Below are positions 23,278 to 32,219 of a stretch of DNA of 64,000 nt, one piece after another. Each line of letters opens with the position of its first letter. Positions within the stretch are counted from its first letter, which is position 1. The notes below the pieces were generated by a model. The model was given only the letters and a program-made list of their open reading frames with translations, did not search any database and had not been told where the DNA came from. Where the stretch lies: assembly GCA_025618425.1 (NCBI GenBank), contig CM046839.1:1922831-1986830 (forward strand), given 5' to 3'. The DNA comes from Heliocidaris tuberculata (Eukaryota > Echinodermata > Echinoidea > Camarodonta > Echinometridae). Position numbers and translations under genes: made by a program.

Positions 23278-23609
23278 CTTGATCGCAGTCCAAGCTGTTG
23301 CCTTTGTTATTTTCTATTATATTCAGTAGGAATGTCTTTGTAATATTGCTTGCTATCTACTTGTTAGAAAATAATGATTCATATGCATAATGTATGATGC
23401 AGTAACAAAGAGTTAGAAAAAGAACAAGTAGTCAACCATTGGATTTGCAATTATCTCAGGTATAGATTTTTTTTTCTTCGTTATGAGTCGAGCCTTTTAC
23501 ATCATAGCAGACGAAGGCTCTTAAACTTTTAATGTAAGCATGAAAGTTTAATCTCAATGAAAGACTTGCTTTACAAAGTTTTCTTATGATAAGTTCATAT
23601 TATAAATTA
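23278..23609. other. Upstream flank of cyclophilin, nothing more recognised
   Basis: AT-rich sequence between the candidate promoter and the DNA element at 23610. It may hold more distal regulatory sites that I cannot identify. Confidence 0.3.
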
Positions 23610-24777
23610 CAGGGTGGCTCAATAAAAACGGGCAAGCATACTTCTAATAACGTGGGGCAATTACCAGCAGACGGGAATTTCTTTTTAGAAGAAATCCCTT
23701 TTCGGACTTAAAACTACTCTATAATTTGCTTTCGCGACTATTAATATACTCTGATATAAGTGTGATGAGATTGCTGAGAGTTTATTCTTTCTATCAGTAT
23801 AAAAATCATTAGGGAAAAGGCCCGTGAGATTGCATTGATTTTATGAGGGTAAGCCATCGGCATAAATCCGTTTCGAGGGGTGGGGCGGGGGGGTGATCGA
23901 AATCGTTTGTCGAAATTTTCCAGCGCGATTATTCACACGAGCACCCCCCCCCCCTCCCCCCACCCACCCATTTATAAACAAAATAGGAATTACTGTGACC
24001 TTCTAATCCTTCTGATTAAAATAAATAATTCGGGAAGGCGAAGAATTAGGAAGAAACCGAAGCTGTGCGAGAGAAAAAAATGGTCTAGAAAAACTATTGA
24101 AAATACATCTCTTACTGTCTTTTGAGCTTCCAGATTTTTATATAACGAACAGAAATGAACGATCTTTCAGAAAAACCAAAAATCTTCATATCATTTTTTT
24201 TCAACCCAAATTTCCATTTCAGCTGTTTACGCAAAATCAAGGCTTGCGATTTTTTTGGTGGTTTTGTGGTGCCGGGTCACAAATGATACCAAATTTGCCA
24301 AAATTGGTTGAGTATTTTTTAAGATTCTAGACACATTTTAGTGAATCAATGTTGAAGCCATTCACTAGCAGTGCTCCTTGCAAAAAAAAAATGAAAATAA
24401 CGTATCATATCACTGTGCAGTTTCAGATATACATATAAACATACAGATACAGATATACATACATACATGTATTATGCCTGAGCTTTGTGCAAACTGCAAC
24501 AAACGTTGGATTGAATCTGAATACACACATACATGTAACATTTCGCACACATTATGATGGAGAGCCCCACGAGTTTTAAACTCAGTTTCATTGATCTTAC
24601 TGGACAAATTTGAACTCTAATACCTTGTGTCACAAAATGCTCCCTAAAAAAATAACCCCTTTACCAAATTTGTCAATCTTGGTATCATTTTTCAAAAGAT
24701 TTTACTTCCGTTGGTACCAGTGCATTTGATCCTACATTATTGGAAGTACGCTAGTCCGTTTTTGTTGGGCCACCCTG
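23610..24777. mobile_element. Mariner-like non-autonomous element, CAGGGTGGC ends
   Basis: Left CAGGGTGGCTCAATAAAAAC and right GTTTTTGTTGGGCCACCCTG are inverted, and the symmetry runs ~46 bases with ~80% match. TA lies at 23608-23609 and 24778-24779. The 1168 bp interior has no long ORF and contains a C-rich run at 23944-23970. Confidence 0.7.
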
Positions 24778-24779
24778 TA

Positions 24780-25296
24780 TTTAAGTTGCTAAAGGGGTCA
24801 TGTCCCGTGCCTGAACTCAGTTTATGAGCGAACGAAGAGAGCGAGCCCAAATTTTTAACACTGTATTATTGTGACATCCACCGTTGATGTGTAACCTCTA
24901 ACATAATTTTGTCATTTGAGTATACTAAATGATTTTAATATCATACGATCTACTTCATACAAAAAGACCACTACGAGAATGTGAGGTCGAGGGAGTGACC
25001 ACCATTATGTGTAGCTCAGTGGCCTTTTCACAGTGTACCAATTAATGTATTGGCTCTTTCAAAACCTCGTGAAATCTCGCAAGAAATCTCGCGGTGGATT
25101 AAGGGAAGAAAGGCGGAACGGGATTTATTATAAATTCGCACAGAACAGGTCATTATCGCGGACGCTACGGTCTGACTGTATGATACGTTGTAACAGCTGA
25201 AAAATCAAAGGCAAGTCCTAAATATGCACTTTCTGTTTGGATGAAAGTCTGTGCTAAGTCCATATTGACAGTCCTATTTAGTCTGTATTAACCTAG
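24780..25296. other. Nothing recognised
   Basis: Contains a short direct doublet AATCTCGC at 25075-25093. No gene or element can be supported. Confidence 0.3.
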
Positions 25297-25585
25297 AAAA
25301 GTTCTTTCTTTTCGTTGAAGTTTTTTTCTTGATTTGTGATCCCATGTGGTCTCCCAACAATTTCAGCTTGGTTGCCGAAATCGACTTTGTGCAATATGCA
25401 TAATTTGTATAAATCTAAATGGCCCCTTCGAGGCAATTAGTAGCGAAAGACAGCTTACGCAGATTGTGTCAACTGATCTACGTAGTATTCTATATGTGCG
25501 ATGATTCGTGACTGCAATTGTGTTGTTCGTCATTGTACATGCAAATGGAAAGGATGTTACACAGTAATGTCGGATAATAATGTAT
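25297..25585. repeat. Left arm of ~300 bp inverted repeat pair (partner 28668-28990)
   Basis: TTTCTTGATTTGTGATCCCA, TGTGGTCTCCCA, TAATCTAAATGG-like, GCGAAAGACAGCTTACGCAG, GTGTCAACTGATCTACG and CAGTAATGTCGGATAATAA all return reversed at 28668-28990. The pair encloses 3.1 kb that includes a Penelope-like remnant. Confidence 0.85.
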
Positions 25586-25610
25586 GATACCTCTATTTAT
25601 GGGGTTTGGG

Positions 25611-25652
<42 letters not shown>

Positions 25653-25716
25653 GTGTGTGTGGGTGTGTGTGTGTGAAAAAAAGTGTGGTGTGTGTGTGTG
25701 TGTGTGTGTGTGTTTT
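25611..25716. repeat. (GT)n microsatellite
   Basis: Two GT blocks separated by GAAAAAAAGTGTG. Confidence 0.95.
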
Positions 25717-26054
25717 TTTGTTGTTGCAATTATACATATCATGTAAAGTCCATGTAAATAGGCTCTATACCAACTTTATTATACTTGAACAACTGAGTGT
25801 GTGTTGTTTTTTAACATTAACAATGAAAGTAAGCCTCCTAACAAGTAAAGGGGTTTAGAGTGACTATTTCATCTTTCGATCTTTTCTTTTTACTTTTTTT
25901 GAATTATTCTTTTTGAATTTCCTGTCAATTTCAGCCACAAGAGGTTAAAGGGGATGAACATCATTATCGAAACTTGTATTGAAAAGAAGCAGAAAATCAG
26001 GGAAGAATAGTGAAAATATGAGAAAACTCTTTAAAAAAAAAAAAATGTAGAAAG

Positions 26055-26310
26055 CTAAGGATTTTTAAAAGCTGAGATAACTAATGATAATGGGAATCTC
26101 ATTGCATTGACGTCAATGTCAATGCTCTGTTCTTGTTCGTGTTCTGAATTCTTCTTCTTCTTCTTCTTCCTCTTCTGCCACTTCTGCCATTTGTTTTGCA
26201 TGTAGTGCTTGTGATCACTGTCTAGGTCCTTTCCCCTTGTCCATTTCGTTTCAAATTTCATATGCATCTTCCTTGGCATCCCGTCTACTTCAGTGAATTC
26301 TGTAGGATGT
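26055..26310 (-). CDS. Doubtful 3' terminal exon with lysine-rich run
   Basis: On the minus strand an acceptor-like CATCCTACAG| precedes an open stretch (EFTEVDGMPRKMHMKFETKW, HKHYMQNKWQKWQKRKK with seven consecutive Lys, then NSEHEQEQSIDIDVNAMRF) to a stop at 26055-26057. The composition looks protein-like, but the GAA/GAG run inflates it and no partner exon is found. I do not recognise a family. It could equally be a chance ORF in repeat DNA. Confidence 0.2.
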
Positions 26311-26517
26311 AGGATAGTGGAGATAGGCAAGGACAACGAAAGGTATGAAAATGGCCTCAAAACGGACAAAATGGCGCCTGGACGGTCATGCATGAGTGCT
26401 TTTGGAAAACGAAGAAGAAACGACGTTTCGCCAATAGACTGCTTCTGTAATGTATACAAATTTATGTATATAATTCTCTGAGCTCTTAGTGACGAGCTAT
26501 TCATTAACCTACTTTTT

Positions 26518-26890
26518 ATAAATGAGCCTCAATGCTTGGAATCCAGTTTGCATGCATTATCTGTTGCTATGTCCGGCAAGCTTTCAGGTTGGCAAGAACA
26601 ACCTTTGTTTGAAAGGTATGTATAAAATTTGCATACATTACCGAAGCGGTCTAGTATCAATAGACCTGTTCATAAAGTTATTCAAATTTATGGATGTTTC
26701 TTTCCTGGGGATCTAGTAACGAGGTATTCCATTAACCTGTTATTAATGAATGAACTACAACAATACTTGGAATCCAGTTTGCATAAATTACTTGTTGTTA
26801 TGTCTGGCAAGCCTCTGGCAAGCTCTCAGGTTGTCAAGAACAACCTTTGTTTTAAAAGTATGCATAAAATTTAAATATATTTGTGAACAG
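26518..26890 (+). repeat. Two-copy direct repeat, ~236 bp apart
   Basis: TTGGAATCCAGTTTGCAT, TTATGTC(C/T)GGCAAGC and AAGAACAACCTTTGTTT occur at 26537-26630 and again at 26769-26860. A few unequal inserts separate them. Non-coding. Confidence 0.75.
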
Positions 26891-26904
26891 GAATACCTCG
26901 CCCC

Positions 26905-27370
26905 AAAAATTGTTTGCTTCGAGCTGTTATCTTTCTCTCAAATTTGTTAAAACGTCAGAGTTTTCGCGGTTCGCGCGGGAGGGGGAAAGTCCCCCCCTTC
27001 CTTGCACCCACCCTTGTTACAAACAGTGCAGTATTGCTTCCAAATAATTGAAAAGCAGTCCGGGCGTCGAATTAACTTTCCGCCTAAAAAATGGTGCTGC
27101 GACCCGTTATCTTTCTCTCAAATTTTCTATAAAACGTCAGTGCTTTCGCGCGGGAGGGGGAAAACTCCCCCTTCCTTGCACCCACCCTTGTTACAAACAG
27201 TGCAGTATTGCTTCCAAATAATTGGAAAGCAGTCCGGGCGTCGAACTAACTTTCCGCCTAAAGAAAATGGTGCTGCGACCCGTTATCTTTCAAATTTGCT
27301 GTAAAACGTCAGAGCTTTCGCGCTTCGTGCGGGGAGGGGGGAAACTCCCCCCTCGCTGCACCCATCCCCC
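26905..27370 (+). repeat. ~180 bp tandem repeat, 2.5 units
   Basis: GTTATCTTTCTCTCAAATTT followed by AAAACGTCAG, CGCGCGGGAGGGGG, CTTGCACCCACCC and ATTGCTTCCAAATAATTG recurs at about 26923, 27103 and 27281. The last unit is partial. The units read as ORFs by chance. Confidence 0.85.
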
Positions 27371-27515
27371 TTGGGAGCACGCTTTGCGTGCTCATCATCA
27401 ATTTCGCACTTCGCGTTCTCACAACCCAACGCCCCTAAAATTAAATCCTGGCTACGCGGTTGGACCCTTCACGTTTGCCCCCCCCCCCCCCCCCTATTGA
27501 AAAATCCTGGCTACG
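27371..27515. repeat. MITE-like fragments with poly(C)
   Basis: ATCCTGGCTACGC appears at 27446 and 27506, the second as AAATCCTGGCTACGCCAGTG, which is the reverse complement of a common CACTGGCGTAGCCAGG terminal repeat. A run of about 19 C lies between. No complete element is seen. Confidence 0.4.
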
Positions 27516-28680
27516 CCAGTGCGGACGAATGTTTGCTTGAACCACTTACATGGGTGTAGATCGCCGAATCCGGAATGCTGTCCGAACTACTGGGCCTTCG
27601 ATGTTGATTCATGCAAGCTCGCAGGGATTGTTGAGTCTCACCCATATAAAAGTCACCACAGTCCTCTGTTTTTCTTTTGGAACTCGGTCTTTAACATGCA
27701 GCCGTCCTTGTCTCAAAGTGTTGTGAGGTTTGAAGACGGTAGCGATGCCATGCTTCTGAAATAACCTCTTGATCTTTTCTGAGAGATCATACACATAAGG
27801 GACTATATAATGACAGCCTTACGTTTCTGTCCACCGCGTGCTTCACATGTGTTCTTGTTAGGCTCCTTTAGAGTGTTCGCTTTTGAGAACGCCCAGTCAG
27901 GATACTCGCATTCGGCCAAGCCGTTTTTTATGTTTGTTTTCTCTTTTGCGATCTCAGAAGGACAATGAACTACAGTGTCTGCTCTGTGAAAAAAGAGTCC
28001 TGATAATGGCAAGTTTATGAACTAGGGGATGATGTGATTGAAAGTTTAGGTACTGGTCAGTGTGGGTTGGTTTTCTATAAACCGAAGTGGAGAGGGTACC
28101 ATCTGCAGCAACATGGACTTCCACATCCCAGAACGCAAGTTTTCTGTCCTTACACGTTTCCAGCGTGAAAGAAATATGTGTCAAGGAGTTGATGTGGTTG
28201 AAGAAGGCAGTACTCTCTTCTTCAATGAGGATGACGAATGTGTCGTCCACGTATCGAAACCAGGCACGTGGTTTGCGTCCGGCGTATGAAGCTAGAGCAG
28301 CAGTCTCAAACTCTTGCAAGTAGATATTTGCGACTATAGGAGAAACCGGTGACCCCATAGCACATTCATGTTGTTCGATATAGTGTTTGCCGTTGAAGGA
28401 GAAATGATTAGTGTTCAGGCACACCGATACTGCCTCAACGATCTGGTCCACACTGAGTGAAGTATGTTCCTTCAGGCTGTTAACATTCTCCAAACACTTT
28501 GTTACTACACTCACTGCTTCCGATAGGGGGATAGATGTAAATAAAGCACTTACATCACAGTACACTATAGTTTCATTGTCATGAAACTTGAAGTGTGAAA
28601 CCTTTTCTACGAAGTCAAGGCTATTTTTTCACGTGGTGAGTGGGTGTTCCTACCAAAGGGCTTATCAAACTTTATTATCC
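27516..28680 (-). mobile_element. Penelope-like element remnant: RT plus GIY-YIG nuclease
   Basis: Minus strand, from the high end: LISPLVGTPTHHVK, then after a frame change at a run of six A, DVSALFTSIPLSEAV, HYIEQHECAMGSPVSPIVAN, FRYVDDTFVI (RT catalytic Asp pair), KLAFWDVEV, TSVYRKPTHTDQYLNF, then the linker KIKRLFQKHGIATVFKPHNT, and after a second frame change CGDFYMGETQQSL followed by SAIYTHV. YVDD plus RKPTHTDQYLNF and a C-terminal GIY-YIG domain are diagnostic of Penelope-like retroelements. The N-terminal part of the ORF is missing: similarity stops at about 28680, exactly where the inverted arm begins. Inactive. Confidence 0.85.
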
Positions 28681-28990
28681 GACATTACTGCGTAACCTCC
28701 TTTCGATGTCTCACAGGCTACATGTACAAGATGAACCACAAAATTGCAGTCACGTATCATAGCGCGTATAGAAAAGTCCGTAGATCAGTTGACACATTCT
28801 GCGTAAGCTGTCTTTCGCTGCTAAATGTTGTCTAGAAGGAGCCATTTAGATTAATGCAAATTATGCGAATTGCCCTAAGTCTATTTTTCGGCAACAAAGC
28901 TGAATTATTTTTGGGAGACCACATGGGATCACAAATCAAGAAAAAAAAAACTTCAACCGAAAGTACTTTTCTAGGCTCATAAACTGTCAA
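28668..28990. repeat. Right arm of inverted repeat pair (partner 25297-25585)
   Basis: Reverse complement of 25297-25585 with scattered changes. It directly abuts the broken end of the Penelope-like reverse transcriptase. Confidence 0.85.
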
Positions 28991-29350
28991 GTCGACTAAT
29001 TTGTGAGGTAAATACTTAATATTTGGGTATTCAGATCTTTCTAGACATATGCTTCGATCTGGATGAAAAAGTAGGGGGGGGGGTATCCTCCAATAATATC
29101 GATGGATTGTATTGATCTTTCTGTGCACTCTCATCCAGGGTCGATGGTGCGCCCACTATTCCAAATATTATTCTTTGTATTTCGATTCATAATTTCATAA
29201 TGCTTACAGTGAGGCTAAGATGAAAATTTTGTCGGATCTTTAAGCACAATCTACTTATTTTTGATCTATAAGACCGACTGTGATGGATACAGTGCACTTT
29301 CTGAGGTGAAAATACCCTTACCCAATGTGCCTAAATCTATACCCTATCTA
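28991..29350. other. Nothing recognised
   Basis: AT-rich. It holds a run of nine G near 29075 and no ORF of note. Confidence 0.3.
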
Positions 29351-29590
29351 TTTCTTAGATAGATAGATGGTATTTATTGATTCATTTCCATGTATCGCAG
29401 TTACAAGTAACTGAATTGCACGTGAATAATACATTGATGGAAAAGACAAGTATACATTTCAAAAAATATCACAATACAATCTACATAATTATGAAGAGCA
29501 TGTACATGACTAGTGTATACCGTTAATCTTATACAATATTACAATTTAAAAATTTAAGTTAAAAGTCTTGTAATCATAATCATACCAAGA
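29351..29590 (-). mobile_element. LINE 3' end (minus strand), UTR only
   Basis: ATAGATAGATGGTATTTATTG and TTCATTTCCATGTATC followed by AT-rich text resemble the 3' ends of the LINEs at 30284 and 62930 read on the minus strand. No coding part is present. Confidence 0.4.
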
Positions 29591-29599
29591 AATGGGTGA

Positions 29600-29770
29600 A
29601 AAAGAAAGAAAGAAAGAAAGGAGAGAGATTTAGATGGAGAGAGAGGGAGGCAAAAGATGTAGAAAGTAAGATAAAGATGGGAAAACAGAAGGGGGATAGA
29701 GAGAGAGAGAGATAGAAAGAGAGAGAAAGAGAAAGTGAAAGGGGGACAGATAGAAAGAGGGAAAGTGGGC
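29600..29770. repeat. GA-rich microsatellite
   Basis: GAAAGAAAGAAAG and GAGAGAGAGA stretches in purine-rich sequence. Confidence 0.85.
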
Positions 29771-29952
29771 TCTTGACAACGATTATCTACATACTACTAA
29801 TAAAATACAATGGTACATTGCAAAAAAATGGATGTTAAAAGGTAACAGTAGAAATATATAAATATGCATCGTATACTTTGTCATAAAATAATCTAACTAA
29901 TGCATGGTACAATTTAAAAACAATTTAAGTTTAAAAACAATACATTGAATGA

Positions 29953-30283
29953 TTGTTTAGTATAAGTATACTAATCCCCTCTCATCTCCGAATTTGTAAT
30001 GAATGTAATATGGGAAAAGTTGGAGATGAACTTCTCATTATAATGGAGTGTACGAGATTTAGTACTGAAAGAAATACATTTTTTAAAGAAATGGCTGAAA
30101 TAGATGAAGCATTCAAAGGTTTTAATAAGGAAGAGAAATTTGTAAAAATCATGAAATTGGACAATGAAAATGCAATTAATAGCTCTGTAAGATATTTCAA
30201 ATCCATCATAAATACCCGTGGTGAATTTTGAATCCCTGAATATATTGTTTTGACCCAATCATTGTTTATATTTGATTTTGAAG
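29953..30283 (+). mobile_element. LINE ORF2 C-terminal fragment (plus strand)
   Basis: The frame 29953-30231 carries RICNECNMGKVGDELLIIME and C.RFSTERNTFFKEM, the Cys-rich terminal motif (CxxCNxGxVGDExHxxxEC type) that ends many invertebrate LINE ORF2 proteins. The upstream RT is missing. It meets another LINE tail-to-tail at about 30284. Confidence 0.6.
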
Positions 30284-30482
30284 TTCATTTATTTCCATAT
30301 ACATCATCATAAATTTACAATCTTTCACAGTATGGTCACATAAAATCATACATAGAAAAAGGGGTCGTCGTAAGCAAAGCTTGAGTTGACGTCCTAATCA
30401 TAAATAAACTAATCATACAATGAACATACATATGCAAACAATGCATAGTGGAAAGCAGATGGCCAAAGGAAAAAAATACAAA

Positions 30483-30525
<43 letters not shown>

Positions 30526-31628
30526 GGGGTGGAAGAGAGAGTTGCATTCAGATAGTATCAGATGAAATGAATAATATTTTATACTGCTAGAAAGGGTGTT
30601 AACCACCCCCACTAGCAATATGTGAGAGAAGATAATTTTTCAAGCGTTTCTTTAAAATAAACTTCGTTGGACTTGAACGTATATCAATGGGTAATGAATT
30701 CCAAATATCGGGTCCAGTGTGCCTTATAGATCTATGAGCAAGGGCTGTTTTAGGATTATTCAAATGAACATTAGTGGAAGTTCGAGTAGGGTATTTATGT
30801 ATAGATGAGTTTAATTGAAACATGTTATTAAAGGTCACTGGAAGTTCTGAAGAGTGGAATCTATGCATGAATATGGCAATTTGGTACGAGTGCAATTCAA
30901 AAATCGGAAGCGTATGCAATCTATGGAAAAGAGGTTCTGTATTTGCCAAGTATGCTGCATTTGTACATAGACGAACTGCTTTCTTTTGAAGTAGTAAAAT
31001 ATGATTAATTTTAGATATTTTGGGTGGCCCAGATAAGATTACAATAAGAAATATATGGCAAGATTATAGCGTTATACACAGTAAACAATGTTTTTAGGGA
31101 AACATGGTTTTAATCTATACAAAATTCCAATTCCACGTGATGCAGAAGTAACTACATTATCAATATGCGCGTTAAAATTCAAACACTGATCGATCGTAAT
31201 ACCCAGAAACTTTGTACTTTCCTTCTTTTCTATTGTTATTCCATCAATGACTATGTGAAAATGTAAATTATTCATCGTTGTACTGCAGCTTCTAAAATGA
31301 ATGAAATTGGTTTTACTCAGATTTATTGATAGTTTGTTACATCTAAACCAAGTGGATATTTTTGGCAATTCGGTATTCATGGTTTCATTGAGGATATCAG
31401 GATTTGGATGAGAAAGAAATACATTTGTATCATCTGCAAACAGAACAAACTTTAGCACAGAGGAAGCATTACAAATATCATTTATATATATCAAAAACAA
31501 AAGGGGGCCTAGAATGCTTCCTTGAGGGACTCCACATTGTATAGGTAATATGTCAGAATTTATATTTTGAAAGTTAGTAAATTGTTGTTAAATTAAATTA
31601 GATAAATAACTTTCAAACCAGTTAAGAA
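30284..31628 (-). mobile_element. 5'-truncated CR1-like LINE (minus strand)
   Basis: From 31628 downwards: LLNWFESYLSN, then CGVPQGSILGPLLFLIYIND, FVLFADDTNVF (FADD catalytic motif), KLSINLSKTNFIHF and STKFLGITIDQ. A frame change then leads to the C-terminal NNMFQLNSSIHKYPTRTS and GPDIWNSLPIDIRS, with a 3' UTR ending near 30284. The order fits RT thumb and C-terminus of a CR1/L2-type element. Stops and a frameshift make it inactive. Truncated exactly where the H2A-like fragment begins. Confidence 0.8.
30487..30525. repeat. (GA)n microsatellite in LINE 3' UTR
   Basis: An uninterrupted AGAG run inside the minus-strand LINE. Confidence 0.9.
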
Positions 31629-31747
31629 GCCGGCAACACACCCACCTGCTGCCGAAATGATAACTTCGGTATATCCTCGAGTACCTGACTGCCGAAATCT
31701 TGGAGCTCGCTGGCAACGCTGCCCGTGACAACAAGAAATCCAGGATA
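31629..31747 (+). pseudogene. Histone H2A gene fragment
   Basis: 31673-31747 reads ILEYLT then [19 protein letters not shown], the alpha-2/alpha-3 region of H2A, without a single gap. The preceding 31629-31655 lines up with the codons for AGAPVYLAA, separated from the main block by about 18 foreign bases. The rest of the gene is absent on both sides. NKKSRI matches the sea urchin early type from memory. A dead scrap, not a gene. Confidence 0.85.
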
Positions 31748-32016
31748 TATCAGTATAATATTCCAATTTGATATATTATGTTATATGATTTGTCTCATGT
31801 TAGTCCTATTATGATTTTCGATTGCATTGTTTATATCAAATATGATATCCAGTTTGATGTAGTGTTATATAAATTGTCACATTGAATATAAGTAGCGACA
31901 TTATGATTTTCAATTTCTTTACTTATATCAATATGATATTAATTTGATAATGTTATATAATTTGTCATATGTTAAACCTCAGAAATCTTATTATGATTTG
32001 CTACATTTGCTCTCTT
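31746..32016 (+). repeat. ~90 bp tandem repeat, three units
   Basis: Units begin TATATCAGTATAATATTCC (31746), TATATCAAATATGATATCC (31832) and TATATCAATATGATATTAA (31924). Each contains a TTATATAATTTGTC-like block and TTATGATTT. It starts inside the last codon of the H2A fragment. Confidence 0.7.
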
Positions 32017-32219
32017 TGTTTCCATATCATTTCTCCATGATTGTTACTTTTCTTTATACTAATGCTCTTTGTATCGTAAAACAAAATATTGATGTCAATG
32101 TCAATGAAGTTTCTTAATAAAATACCAAAAAATACCAAACCTCAGATTCATGATATAATAATATACTAAGGAATATAACATGTGAAGGAAATTTGACAAT
32201 TCAGTGTGTTTCAAGGTAT
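32017..32219. other. Retroelement tail-like AT-rich sequence
   Basis: TTTGTATCGTAAAACAAAA and TTCTTAATAAAATACC followed by a repeat of AAAATACCAAA resemble a plus-strand retroelement end. Not assigned. Confidence 0.3.

Noticed and set aside
26905..27370. Protein gene from the 100-residue repeated ORF
   Set aside because: The repeated peptide follows directly from the ~180 bp non-coding tandem repeat.
30232..30258. Minus-strand ORFs at 29971-30258
   Set aside because: Shadows of the plus-strand LINE C-terminal frame, which has the recognisable Cys motif.
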